Assembly: GCA_019925795.1 (NCBI GenBank) | Contig: CM034304.1 | Span: forward strand, 3,907,471 to 3,971,470 | Length of the DNA: 64,000 bases | Source: Dendrobium chrysotoxum | Lineage: Eukaryota > Streptophyta > Magnoliopsida > Asparagales > Orchidaceae | Direction: 5' to 3' | Shown here: piece after piece, positions 11,801-22,688 of the stretch | Numbering within the stretch: position 1 is the first letter of the stretch | How the letters are laid out: every line of letters starts with the position of its first letter | Translations under genes and position numbers: made by a program | The notes under the pieces: generated by a model | The model's database searches: none | What the model saw: only the letters and a program-made list of their open reading frames with translations | Told to the model about the DNA's origin: nothing

Positions 11801-14800
11801 GGGGTGGCAATATGCCCACCATAGAGGATGGGGACTGGGAGATCTTATGATGGGTAGGAATATGCCCATCATAGAGGATCAAAATTTAGAGACTATATGA
11901 TGGGGTAGGACTATATCTATCACCTAGGATCGAAATTGGGAGATCAAATGATGGGGTATGAATATGCCCATCATAATGGATCCAAACTTTTATATCATAT
12001 GATGGGGTAAAAATATGCCCTTCATAGAGTATTGAGACTGAGAGATCATATGATGATTTGGGAATATGCCCCTCATAGAGGATCAAAATTGGGAGATCGA
12101 GTGATGGGGTAGGAATAGGCCTATCATAGAGGATCATAATTGGGAGATCACAAAATGGGGTGGGAATAAGCCCATCTTAAAGGATCAAAATTGGGAGATC
12201 ATATGATGGGGTAGGAATATACCCATCATAGAGGATCAAAACTGGGAGATCATATGATTGGGAGGGAATATGCTTATCATAGAGGATCAAAACATGGAGA
12301 TCATGTGATGGGATAGGAATATCAACATCATAGAGGATCAAAACTAGAATATCGTATGATAGGGAAAGAATATGACCATCACAGAGGATCAAAATTGGGA
12401 GATCGTATGATGGGGTCGGAATATACCCATCATAGAGGACTAAAACTGGGAGTTCGTATGATGGGATAGAAATATGCCCATCATAGAGGAATAAAATTGA
12501 GAGATCATATGATGGGGAAAGAAGATGCCCATTACAGAGGATCGAAATTGGGAGATTGTATGATGGAGTAGGAATATGCACGTCCCATTGGATAAAAACT
12601 AGGAGATCATATGATGGGGTAAAAATATGCCCATTATAAAGGATCTAAACTGGGAGATCATACGATGGGGTAGGAATATGCCCATTAAAGAGGATCAAAA
12701 CTAGGAGATCATATGATGTGGTAACAATATGCCCATCAAAGAGGATCAAAATTTAGAGATTGTATTATGGGGTAGGAATATGCCCATCACGTTACATCAA
12801 AACTAGGATATCATATGATGGGGTAGCAATATGCCCCTTACAGAGCATCAAAACTGGGAGATCATATGAAAGGGGAGTAATATGCCCATCAAAGAGGATC
12901 AAAATTAGGTGATCGTATGATGTGGTGGGAATATGCCTACTACAAAGGATCCAAATTGGTAGATCATATAATGGGATAGGAATAAGCCCATCACAGTGGA
13001 TTAACATTGAGAGATCATATGATGGGGTAGGAATTTGCCCATCATAGAGGATCAAAACTGGGAGATCATACGATGGGGTGGAAATGTACCCATCATATAG
13101 GATCAAAACTAGGAGATCATATGGTGGCGTAGGAATATTCTTTTCATAGAGGATCAAAATTTAGAAATCTTATGATGGGTAAGAATATGCCCCTCACAAA
13201 GCATAAAAACTGGTAGATCTATGATGGGGTAGGAATATACCATTCATAAAGGAGTGAAACTAGGAGATCATATGATGGGGTAGGATTATGCCCATCACAG
13301 AGGATTAAAACTGGGAGATCATATGATGGGGTGGGAATGTGCCCATTATAGAGAATCGAGACTTGGAGATCTGATGATGGGTTAGGAATTTGCCCATTTC
13401 AATGGATCAAAATTAGGAGATCTTATGAAGGGGTAGGAATATGTCCTTCATAAAAGATCAAAACTGGGAGATCGTATGATGGTGTAGGAACATGCCCATC
13501 ATAAAGGAATAAAAAATGGGAGATTATATAATTGGGAAAGAATATGTCCATCACAGAGGATTGAAATAAGGAGATTATATGATGGGGTAGGAATATACCC
13601 ATCATAGAAGATGAAAATAAGGAGATCATATTATGGGGTAAGAATATGACCATCATAGAGGATCAAAACTGGGAGATCATATGATGGGGTAAAAATATGC
13701 CAGTTATAAAGGATAAAAACTAGGTGATCGTGTAATGGTGTAGGAATATACCCATCATAGTTGATCAAAATTGGGATATCTTATAATGGGGTAGAAATAT
13801 GCCCATTATAGAGGACCAAAATTAGGAGATCATAAGATAGGGTAAGAATATGCCATTACTAGGATCAAACTTGGGAGATCATATAATAGGGTAAGAATAT
13901 ACCCATCAAAGAGAACAAAAACTAGGAGAACATTTGATGGGGTAGGAATATGCCCATCAAATAGGAATAAAATTAGGAGATCATAAGATTGGGTAAGAAT
14001 ATTCCTGTTACAGAGGATCAAAACTAAGAGATCATTTGATGCGGTAGGAATATGCCCATCACATTAAATCAAAATTAGGAGATCATATGATGGGGTAGGA
14101 ATATGCCTATCACAGAGGATCAAATCTGGGAGATCATATGATGGGGTAGGAATATGCCCATCAAAGAGGATCAAAACTAGGAGATCATATGATGTGGTAA
14201 GAATATGCCCATTACAGAGGATCAAAATTGAGAGATTTTATTATTGGGTAGGAATATACCCATCACATTATATCAAAACTAGGAGATCATATGATGGGGC
14301 ACCCTATTACAAATGATCCTAACTGGTAGATCATATAATGGGATAGGAATATGCCCATCATAAAGGATCGAAATTGAGAGGTCATATGATGGGGTAGGAA
14401 GATGCCCATCGCAGATGATCAAAATTAGGAGTCCGTATGATGGGGTGGGAATACACATATCACAGGGGATCAAAACTTGGAGATCATATGGGGGGGGTAG
14501 GAATATTTCTATCATAGCATATCAAAACTGGAAGATCATATAATAAGGTAGGAATATGCCCTTCACAGAGCATAAAAACTGGCAGATCTATGATGGGTAG
14601 GAATATAACCATCATAGAGGAGTGAAACTAGGAGATCGTATGATGGGATAGGAATATGCCCATCATAGAGGAAAAAAATTGGGAGATTGTATGCTGGGGT
14701 GGGAATATGCCCATCATAGAAAATCGTGACTTGGAGATTTTATGATGGGTTAGAAATATGCCCATTACAGAGCATCAAAGGTGGGATATTATATGAAGGG

Positions 14801-15014
14801 GAAGGAATGTGCCCTTCATAGAGGATCGAAACTATAAAATCATATAATGGGGAAGGAGTAGGCTTATCAAAAAATCTCGAAACTCAGAGATCATATGATG
14901 GGGTAGGAATAAGCTCATCACAGAGGATCAAAATTAGGATTTTATGTGATGGGGTAGGAATATACCCATCACAAAGGATCAAAACTGGGGGATCTTATGA
15001 TAGGGTGGCAATAT
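5844..15014. repeat. 51-bp minisatellite array I
   Basis: Roughly 180 head-to-tail units of 51 bp. An example unit is 14132-14182. The order inside a unit is GATCATATGATGGGG, then TAGGAATATGCCCATCA, then a variable CAGAG/TAGAG, then GATCAAAACTGGGA. Single-base indels (50- and 52-bp units) are frequent. Neighbouring units differ typically at several positions, and variant units recur at long range as a higher-order repeat of about 2.24 kb. The array starts at a gradual transition near 5844. It ends abruptly at 15014 in mid-unit, after the GTGGCAATAT phrase. The unit has no spacers, so it is not CRISPR, and its size is far from the 150-180 bp typical of plant centromeric satellites. Confidence 0.97.
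6811..14600. repeat. Higher-order repeat of array I, ~2.24 kb (about 44 units)
   Basis: Rare variant units reappear at constant spacing. ATCAACATCA lies at 7851, 10080 and 12321 (2229 and 2241 apart). GCATAAAAACT followed by AGATCTATGATGG lies at 8731, 10962 and 13201 (2231 and 2239 apart), and again at 14570 after only 1369. AGGAATAGGCCAATC lies at 7031, 9258 and 11500 (2227 and 2242 apart). GGATGGGGAC lies at 9584 and 11826 (2242 apart). The first copy has about three extra units between 6811 and 7031. The last copy has lost about 17 units. Confidence 0.85.
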
Positions 15015-15471
15015 AATTGACTTCATTTTTGTATGAGGTCACTAGGACCAATCCAAACCTTATGATTTACCAAGATCTTCGATCAGTCCAAAATAAATCC
15101 ATATTTTAAATCAAAATTCAAGTTTTAAAAGCCTTTTCCAATGAAATTTCAAACATTTCAAACCCACATCAAATGACCCCCGATTCATAATATATCAATT
15201 TCATATTGATTAGGCATGTCACTTGGATCTACCCTCTAAATTTGAACTCAATCTAAGATCTCTAAATTAGAAACTAGATTTAAATTCAAAGCCTATAAAA
15301 CATTCAAATATTTATAGCCTATGCCACTAAACCTGCTACTTAGTGGATTTTGACCTTGGAGCCTTCTTCAAACCCTCTGATTACATCCTAGCCCTTTATT
15401 ATCATATGTTAATTATTAAACTACAATTTGGTGGACTCATTTTGACCCTTAGGTTATAAGGGGCTAAAATG

Positions 15472-15830
15472 ACCAAAATACCCTTAGGGGTATGAATAGT
15501 CATTTCAAATTAAATGACCCTATCTTTGGATGGAACCACTTCCATTCAACTCCAAAATATTGAAATAAACCTGTTGGACCTAATCTCTACCCTTGGGTCA
15601 ACCTGGTTGACCAAGTCAAATAGGGTTAACCAAAATGCCCTTTTAGGGTCCAAATAGTCATTTTTACTAAATTGAATTCTCCAAACCCTGGGACGACCTC
15701 CAACAGACTTAGAATATCAATTCAAATTAATTGAACCCTAATTCAGACTTTGGGTCAACTTGGTTGACCAAGTAAACCCAAGTTGACCAAAAAGTACATT
15801 AAGGGTCTAAATGTGTTTTTTCCGGCCATT
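15472..15830. repeat. ~158-bp degenerate tandem repeat, 3 copies
   Basis: The phrase ACCAAAATACCCTTAGGGG near 15472 recurs near 15630 and, more diverged, near 15787. Between copies there are repeated GGGTCAACCTGGTTGACC-like phrases, themselves near-palindromic (GGTCAAC/GTTGACC). The structure is common in plant LTR-retrotransposon non-coding DNA. Confidence 0.6.
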
Positions 15831-16388
15831 CAACCTATTCAACCATTTTAAATCAAATTATTATCTTCAACCCCTCAAATATACTCCATTTAATGCTTCA
15901 AATATTTCTAAACCCACCATGAGTCATATTACAATAGGTTGACCAAGTCAACTTGCCAAAATTAGCTTAAACTTTCTGCCATAAACATATATACATTCAA
16001 ATCTTTTCAAATTTTAAATCTTTAATTTTTAAACCACATTTAAATTAAGAAAATTAGCTCACAAAACATTGCCCTATGTTACATAAGCTTTTTGACTAGT
16101 TTGACTAGACAAAGTATTAGAAAAGAGTCAAAGTCCATGCTTAGGTGGATTTGCCATCTTGAAAAGTCAATGTATCCTAATAACTCCATATTTATATGAA
16201 TTTGGTGGTTGGGAGGGTTAGTTGGAAGTAGCTTGATGCTTCTCTCACTCCAATCCAAGCTAAATATTCTTTAGGAGGAATGGAATAATCTCACACTTCA
16301 CTCAATGATTTGGCTCCACTCTCTATCATCTAAAACCTTCAATTCCAGCATTGTCCAACTCATGTTAAGGATAACTTAGCTTCGCCAT

Positions 16389-16397
16389 CTATAAATA
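16389..16397 (+). promoter_or_regulatory. Possible TATA box of a decayed LTR
   Basis: CTATAAATA followed by a leader-like purine-rich tract (GAGAAGAGAGAGAGAAGG, about 16450). This resembles the U3/R junction of a plant LTR. No other LTR landmark supports it, so it is tentative. Confidence 0.3.
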
Positions 16398-16789
16398 AGC
16401 CTCTTCCAACCATTGGAAAGGTTTTTATAAGCTTAAGGACCCAAATTTGAGAAGAGAGAGAGAAGGATAGAGAAAGGATACTTGTGTAGTAAAACTTGAT
16501 CCAACCTTCAACAGCTATTATATTCTTCAAGGAAGTTGTAGAGGATTTAAATACCTTTGTGACAAGATCAAGAACACCAAAATCCATCCACAGGATTGTA
16601 AGATATCTCAACTTTTCTATAAAATTTTAATTTGAAACTACAGAAAAACTAGAACACATGAAGTCTCCAAACTTCAGGTGTTGGTAGATTAGGTTAACAT
16701 AAACATGTGTTTCAAATTTCATCCAATTTGGATGAGTTTTTTGAAAGTTAAAGGCAATTGAATAATTCAATTCATTTTGAACTGATTTC

Positions 16790-17080
16790 CTGTCGACAAA
16801 CCACAGTCGTCTGATCGCGCTTTTTGTGCGATTGTACGGCATTGATCGCGCCATGCCATCCAGAATAAACACATGTCGTCTCCCCTTAGTTTCGAACGTA
16901 AGTCAATCCAGAATGAGGGAAACCACGTGGCCACATCTAGGTGGTTGGTTCATCCTACGATCGATCCGACGGGCCAGAACACGTCTAACGTGTTTAAGTG
17001 GCCCTTGAGAGTTCGACACATGGCTTGCCATGTGGCAACAGGCAGTGGCGGTGGCACAATCATTGCCACCACTGTTTAAT
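16790..17080. other. GC- and CpG-richer stretch with inverted repeats
   Basis: This stretch stands out from its AT-rich surroundings by retaining many CpG sites. It carries CACATGGC-TT-GCCATGTG at 17017-17034 (8-bp perfect arms, 2-nt loop), AACACGT-CTA-ACGTGTT at about 16978-16994, and an imperfect CAGTGG.../...CCACTG hairpin near 17043-17074. Three overlapping short plus-strand open frames cross it. None has recognisable domains, and I do not call a gene. Confidence 0.5.
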
Positions 17081-18004
17081 GGTTGAAATGGATTTAAATA
17101 TTCAATTTAATGCCCATAAATTTAAAAAAGTCACAAAAAATCCAATTGTTCACCAAATAGGGTGTTTTTGGTCTCCTTAGAAAGAAATTTTCATCTAGTA
17201 TTTGTTAAAATTAAAATAAAAGTATGTTGATCACTGTATAGTGAGTTATTGGGTTTTTATGAAACCAAAATTTTGTTATTTTCTCATAATCCAATGGTCA
17301 AATTGAGTCCAACTTTTGGTGAAATATTTTTTAGTATCTTAGACATTCTTTGCATTTTTCATAGGTCCAGATGCTTAAAGGATTGTAGTGATGTGAATTT
17401 TTAAGGTAATGGGTCAATTTTGGACCGAAAACTTTAAAAATTCATAACTCTTCAAATTGATAAAATTAGGTTATCTGATTGTTGTGGTATGCTTGCATAT
17501 GTCCTAGGGTTTAATGACCAAAATTTCAAACTTACTTGAACACTAGTGACACTTAAGGAAACTAATTAAGAAAAAGGTCTAGTTAACTTAGAAAATTTAG
17601 AGGAAATTTTACACACATCCAATAGAGATAAAACTTCAGAATATTGAACTTAGTGACATTTTTTACCTTAGGCCCAAATTTCACTTGATTTGGTGGTCAT
17701 TAGATCAAAAAATTAACTAAGTCAAAATTCAATCTTTTTTAGGACCCAAAAAATTCAAAACAATTTAATAAATTAAAATTAAATCCAAAAATTACAAATA
17801 ATATGTCAAAATGGCTAGAATTTAATCCTCTATTTAGGAAATTTTTTTGTTAATATTTATGTTCTGTTATGTGTTAGTGATTTATTTTGTTTGATTTGTA
17901 ATCAACTTTTGAGTTTTGTTGTCGTATTTGTTTCATTTTTTTACAGTCTCACAGATCATGGTTGATTTGTTTTTAGAAAAGTGTTTTGTTTATCATATCT
18001 TAAG

Positions 18005-18490
18005 TTCCTTTTCAATTCGTACTATATGAATCACGTTCATACTGTATGAATTCCATATATTTTATGTTGCAATTGTTTTGGGTGAGATGAAAATGTGATT
18101 TTTTTCTTGAACATTTCATGTTGTATGATGACATCATCATCTATACGATCCATGTAATATTCTTCTGTATGAAATTGGCGATGAAGATTATCTGTATGAA
18201 CTTCAAATCGTCTATATGATGGAGTTGTCAGATTATATGTGGATAGTCTAAACCGTTATGTACGAACATTATTGCATGTTCGTCCCGGATGAACACGTGT
18301 TTGTCTATATGAATAGTTTGGTCAAAAAGTCGTACAAAATCACTCATAGAGAAATATGATTATGAAAAGTCATTTCAGCATATTAACTATTTTTAACCGT
18401 TTCCATTCATACATAAGAAACTATTTTCGTACTGTACGAAATCATAATCGTATGTACGAACCATATGTCATATTGTATGAATTGGTCGAT
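18005..18490. repeat. Cluster of CGTAC/GTACG palindromic motifs
   Basis: Repeated short phrases of the type CGTAC-n-GTACG, TGTATGAA and CTATATGA occur throughout. The best is TTTCGTAC-T-GTACGAAA at 18425-18441. The same motif family appears in the LTR at 21460-21800, so this may be a leftover of a related LTR or a 5' regulatory segment of the element. It lies directly upstream of the ORF that starts at 18560. Confidence 0.55.
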
Positions 18491-18559
18491 TTCTCTAAAT
18501 TGAGGGACATTCTTTGAATATTTCACCATTCCTTCACTTTTAAACCTTCTTGTGTTCAA

Positions 18560-19666
18560 ATGACAAGCACTAGTGGCAAAAGGGCTCAACACTTAAGAGG
18601 GTCTTCTTCTCAATCAAATCAAGAAGATGAAAATTTCCTATCGAAAGAAAATGGGGTTGCATATGATGGCTTCATCAAAGAAAAAAAAACTCCTTCACGT
18701 CTTCTAATTCAAGAAGACATCAACTTTTTAGTAATGCGTCACTTTCATCCTACCCAATTTTCTTTCATTCTCACATTAATCCACGCCTTTCATTCAGAAA
18801 CTTTTTACCTTTTTCTAGTCAATTTGAAAAGGAGGGAGAACCACACATTCATGTCATCTTATGTTCTTAAACAAATGGTAGAGATAACTAAGGAAGACTT
18901 AGGCACCTACTTACACCTTAGAACTGAGGGTGTAAGGGCACACACTATGACCTCTATAGAAGATTTTGACTGGTTAACCATTAATCAAACCCTAAGAGGT
19001 GCACCATCAGTTTATCATCAATCTCATGTGCACAATCTAAACGAAAATGCCAGGATCATCCAGCATGTCTTGAGAACTTCAATTATTCCTAAGGTTGGTG
19101 ATGGAATCAACCTTACTCCTCTACTTTCCATTGTCACATATCTAATTATGTCAAACACTCCAATTTATGAAGCCCAGTTGATTCTGGACTACATCAATAA
19201 TCTAACCGACATTAGACTTCCTACCACTAAAAGGAAGAAAAATGTTACTTTAGGACACCTAATTACCTATGTCTTGGAGAAGAAGTACAATTTAGTTCAT
19301 TCTGATCCTCTAAATAAACTTCCAATCTATTTTTCCAATGCTTCCTTTCGTGCTCTTTTTCATCGGGACCAAGGGTAAGAGGATGATGAAATGGAAGGAG
19401 AAGAAGAGGCTCCAGCACCTGCCCCTAACCCTACTCCTGGACCTAAGAAGCATTTCTATCAAGAAATGGTCTAGCATTTTGACTGACTTGAGTCTCACTT
19501 TGATCAAAGATTTGATCATATTAAGACTCACCTAGACCAGCAGGATGCGAGATATCACGAAGACATGGGCTGGGTGTGAGGGCAGCTTGACTCCTTAAAT
19601 ACTCAGGTAGCTAAAATCAACAGCTACCTTCTAGTGTTCAACCCTCCTCAACCACCTTCAGAGTAG
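18560..19666 (+). pseudogene. Plant transposon / envelope-like protein ORF (Transposase_32-like), decayed
   Basis: An ATG at 18560 opens 272 codons to a TAA at 19376. The same frame continues with sensible protein to a TAG at 19664, crossing TAA 19376, TAG 19472, TGA 19484 and TGA 19577 with no frameshift. The total is 369 codons including those stops. The central part (about residues 60-240) has the pattern I associate with the 'putative plant transposon protein' family (Pfam Transposase_32, also annotated as envelope-like): an ETFYLFLVNL-type helix, a GDGINLTPLLSIVTYLIM segment, a YINNL segment and GHLITYVLEKKYNL near the end. After the first stop come an acidic/Pro-Ala tract and a heptad-like coiled coil (HFD...RFDHIKTHLDQQDARYHED). 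Such ORFs travel with LTR retrotransposons; their function is unknown. A Sirevirus-like 3' LTR lies 1.5 kb downstream. Family assignment is from pattern memory, not a search. Confidence 0.6.
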
Positions 19667-20149
19667 GATCCTCCACTATATTTTTTTTGTTTTCTATTGT
19701 ACTTAATGCATGACTTGTTTTTAGTTTTCTTGTGATGATGTACTATTCTTGTTTTTATTGTATCTGTATTTGATTGTTGGTGTATGAATTATTTTAGTCT
19801 ATTTCTTGAAAAAAAAATTGTGAAATGATATTTCTCTTGTATTTGGTGTTAATGCTCTTAAATTGTTCTAAGTTCCCATAGACTAATCAAATATAGCTGT
19901 TCTATGGAATGAAATTTTAAAATATTTTACATTACAACTTAATCACTTGGCAAAATTTGAAAATATCAAAATTTAAATCAAATTGTGATTAGGTATTGAT
20001 AAGGAAATCATTTTCCTATTCTTATAGATACTTATTTTATAGTAAAAAATATTGCAAAAAGAGATGAATTAATTTTCTTTTATCTTCTTGTTCAATTTAT
20101 TGATTTCTTTATTAATTATTGGTTTTTATTTTACAATTAGTTGATATCA

Positions 20150-20335
20150 GAAAGAACAAAAAGAAAAGAGGCACAAAATTAGCCCAAAATTTAAAAAGAT
20201 GCAAAAAATGTGCCACAATCTTAAAAGATGCACAAAGTTCGCCAAAAATAAAAAGAGGCAACAAATTAGCCCAAATTGAAAGGTTGCTTAAAGTGTGCCA
20301 AAATTTAAAAAGATGCGCAATGGTCACCAATCGAA
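20150..20335 (+). repeat. Short tandem repeats (GAGGCACAAAAT / AGATGC... phrases)
   Basis: About six imperfect units of 25-35 bp alternate GAGGCACAAAATTAGCCCAAA and AAAAGATGCACAAAG-type phrases. The reverse complement of 35470-35640 in the copia element at 33-43 kb contains the same phrases at the equivalent place, between the last ORF and the 3' LTR. The block is therefore a family character shared by the two insertions. Confidence 0.75.
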
Positions 20336-20753
20336 AGTTCTTTCCTTTATATCTCTAATTCTTACAAAAATACAATCAATCAACTATAATCTCAACTATT
20401 GAATTTGAAAGTAATTAATCTTTTATTTAATCATTTTTTGCAATATTTATGTTATTTAATATATATAGAATGAAGAATGAATCTGGTTGACTTTTCTTAT
20501 TTTTATTGTTCTTTGATTTAAAATATGAGACTTTCTTTTTAACATCCTGTTGTTAATATTGTTTTTGCAAATAGGTTAAAATTCTCTTGATATGAGATTA
20601 GTCAATAGTAACTTACTCTTTCAATGACTTCTTTCCTTTTTATTGTAGTCAAAAGGGGGAGTCATCATTATTGTTTGTTTGTATCAGTTTGTTATTATTT
20701 TTTGTATCGATGTGTGTTTAGTTATTGGTTTGTATCAGTTTGTTATTATATTC

Positions 20754-20850
20754 TGTGATTTGTGATCATCGGGTCATTGAGTTATTATATGTTTTGTATT
20801 TTGTGATTTGTGATCATCGGGTCATTGAGTTATTATATGTTTTACATCGG
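20754..20850. repeat. 48-bp tandem duplication
   Basis: TGTGATTTGTGATCATCGGG and the following bases starting at 20754 are repeated from 20802, nearly identical over 48 bp. It lies within a T-rich non-coding region that also repeats TTGTATCAGTTTGTTATTAT upstream. Confidence 0.85.
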
Positions 20851-21120
20851 AGGAGTCATTGTGTTATTATATGTTTGTTTATTTTATTATCGTGATCATC
20901 GTATGATTGTGTGTTTTTTATGTGTGTGCTTTATTTTTGAATTTATTTTTTTTTTTGAATTTGAATTCATATTTGGTCTTATGTTTGAATTCATTTTTGG
21001 TCTTGTGTTTTTCAGACCAAGTTTAATCCCGTAGTTTTAATTGAGCATTCATTGAGGGCAAGCTTAGGAGAAAAATAACTTTTAATGTTCACTCAAACAA
21101 TAATTATTTTGCTATCATAA

Positions 21121-21133
21121 ATAAGGGGAAGAT
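21121..21133 (+). other. Polypurine tract of insertion A
   Basis: ATAAGGGGAAGAT lies immediately before the LTR start TGTTGCAAC at 21134. This is the usual copia arrangement, where a purine run primes plus-strand DNA synthesis next to the 3' LTR. Confidence 0.75.
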
Positions 21134-21459
21134 TGTTGCAACTTAGAAATGCAGTTTGATTTATATGTTATGTGATTTTTAATGATAAAAAAATATTATT
21201 ATTCTGATATTATTATTATTTCTCCTAACATACACTGGATAGATTTTTATTTGTTTTTGTGCGTACTAACATTTCATGGAAATCATACTCCAGACTGCTG
21301 ACGACTTCAAGACAGAGTATAATAGGATTTAATGTTATGGAGTCAGTATTTTTCTATTTTATTGAGTCTGAGAGAGTGATTGTAATTGGGTAACTATACA
21401 CACACACATAGGGGGAGAGAGTTAAACTTGAAATTTAAAATTTTTTATACCTGAAGTGT

Positions 21460-21800
21460 ACTATATGATGTAAGTTCATACAGACGACTAATAGTGTACG
21501 AAATGATGTTCATACCAGTTCATCCATATGAATTGAAACTTTTCATACAAATGATTTAAACATCGTACAGATGACTAACAATATATAAAATATGGTTCAT
21601 GCCAGTTCATCCATACGAATTTAAACTATTCGTACAAACGACTGATATTATATGAAATATGGTTCGTACCGAATCGTCCAGATGAACATTAAAATTTATA
21701 CAGATGATTGGCAGTGTATGAAATACACATCGTACCAAATTGTCCAGATGAACTTGAAGTATTCCTACAGATGATCCATGATCGTATGGTACGATCTGAC
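21460..21800. repeat. Palindromic motif repeats in LTR A
   Basis: Recurring phrases CATACAGATGACTAA, GTATGAAATA and GTTCATCCATATGAA occur about every 60-70 bp. The last is GATCGTA-TGG-TACGATC at 21780-21796, a perfect 7-bp inverted repeat. Palindrome clusters in the same LTR position occur in the copia element at 33-43 kb, with a different core. Confidence 0.7.
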
Positions 21801-22079
21801 TTTGTTTGACTTTGAAATTTTATTTTTTGGATTTTTTTTCATGACATTTTCTGTATATTAAGTCCTAGAAACTGCCATCCAATCTTTTTGCTGAGTGTCT
21901 TTCTTGAGAGTGAAAAAGGAGAGTGTGTTTGGGAGTGGAGAGTGAGAGATGTTGTAGGAGGAAATTGTGAGAGATTAACAAGGTTGCCCAAAGGAAAGGA
22001 TCTCTTATTGTTTCTTCAAACTTCTGCCCTACTTCCTTAAAGACTCTTGAGAGAAGATCTACAAAGTAGATCAATTATA

Positions 22080-22290
22080 CTCTGCTTTAACTAAGAGGGT
22101 GAAAAAGGATGCTACGGTACTCTGTTATCACCAGGAAGGTGAAAGAGGATACTACGGTACTCTGCCGTCACCATGAGGGTGAAATAGGACATGGCAGTAC
22201 TCTGTCTTCACCAGATGGGTGAAAAAGGACGTGATAGTACTCTGCCTTCACTAGGAGCGTGAAAAAGGATGACGATTCTCTGCCATAACG
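22080..22290 (+). repeat. 40-bp tandem repeat, about 5 copies, in LTR A
   Basis: Copies start at 22080, 22120, 22160, 22200 and 22240 with CTCTGC/CTCTGT. Each contains a GGGTGAAAAAGGA-type phrase and ends in GGTA or AGTA. The related LTR at 33-34.7 kb has a 39-bp-class repeat with the same CTCTGCC and GAAAGGA phrases on its minus strand. Confidence 0.9.
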
Positions 22291-22688
22291 GGTTGATGGA
22301 AGAGAGGTTTTTCTAAGGGCTTCTCCGCCTTACTGTGGGGGCAAAAGGAGAGTCACTAGTGTTTAGTGTAATACTTGGAGAAGGAGTCTCCAAGGAGTGG
22401 ACGCCCGTCTAGCTAGACAGAACCACTAAAAAATTTGGTGTCTTCTATTCACTTTACTTTTTCTACTTTTTTACTTTTTTGCAGGTTAAATTATTATGGT
22501 TGAAATATTTTTTGAAAATTTTATTTACTATAAACAACTGAATATTTCAAAAGTAGTACCTTTAACATTAAAAATAATTTTGTTAGAAAAGTTTTTCAAA
22601 ATCCTGGAGATTTTTTAAAATTACCAATTCACCCCCTCTTGGTTAGCCATGGGACAGTTATCTTAGGTGTAACAACCTACACGAACTT

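Larger units (their letters stand above)
15015..18004. other. Unassigned non-coding block, LTR-like in character
   Basis: Sequence between the abrupt end of array I and a cluster of palindromic motifs. No open frame with domain signatures is present. It contains a 158-bp triplication, a possible TATA box, and a relatively GC-rich stretch with inverted repeats, each listed separately. TG dinucleotides occur near the left edge (15018) but no matching CA end, PBS or second LTR copy was found. Parts around 17400-17760 resemble 2400-2650 in phrase order, so both may derive from related LTR elements. Confidence 0.4.
19667..21120. other. Non-coding 3' region of insertion A
   Basis: AT-rich sequence between the decayed ORF and the polypurine tract. 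It carries two tandem-repeat blocks, listed separately. It also carries an internal polypurine phrase CAAAAGGGGGAG near 20650. The copia element at 33-43 kb has a matching CAAAGGGGGAG phrase upstream of its own 3' LTR. Extra PPT-like copies near the 3' end are a reported trait of Sireviruses. No gene is seen. Confidence 0.55.

Noticed and set aside
15018..17840. A complete LTR starting TGACTTC at 15018
   Set aside because: No second copy, no PBS, no PPT and no convincing CA end were found within the window.
20112..21034. Frames of 72-79 codons at 20.1-21.0 kb and 35.4-35.8 kb
   Set aside because: They read through short tandem repeats or T-rich DNA in the 3' non-coding regions of the two retroelements.
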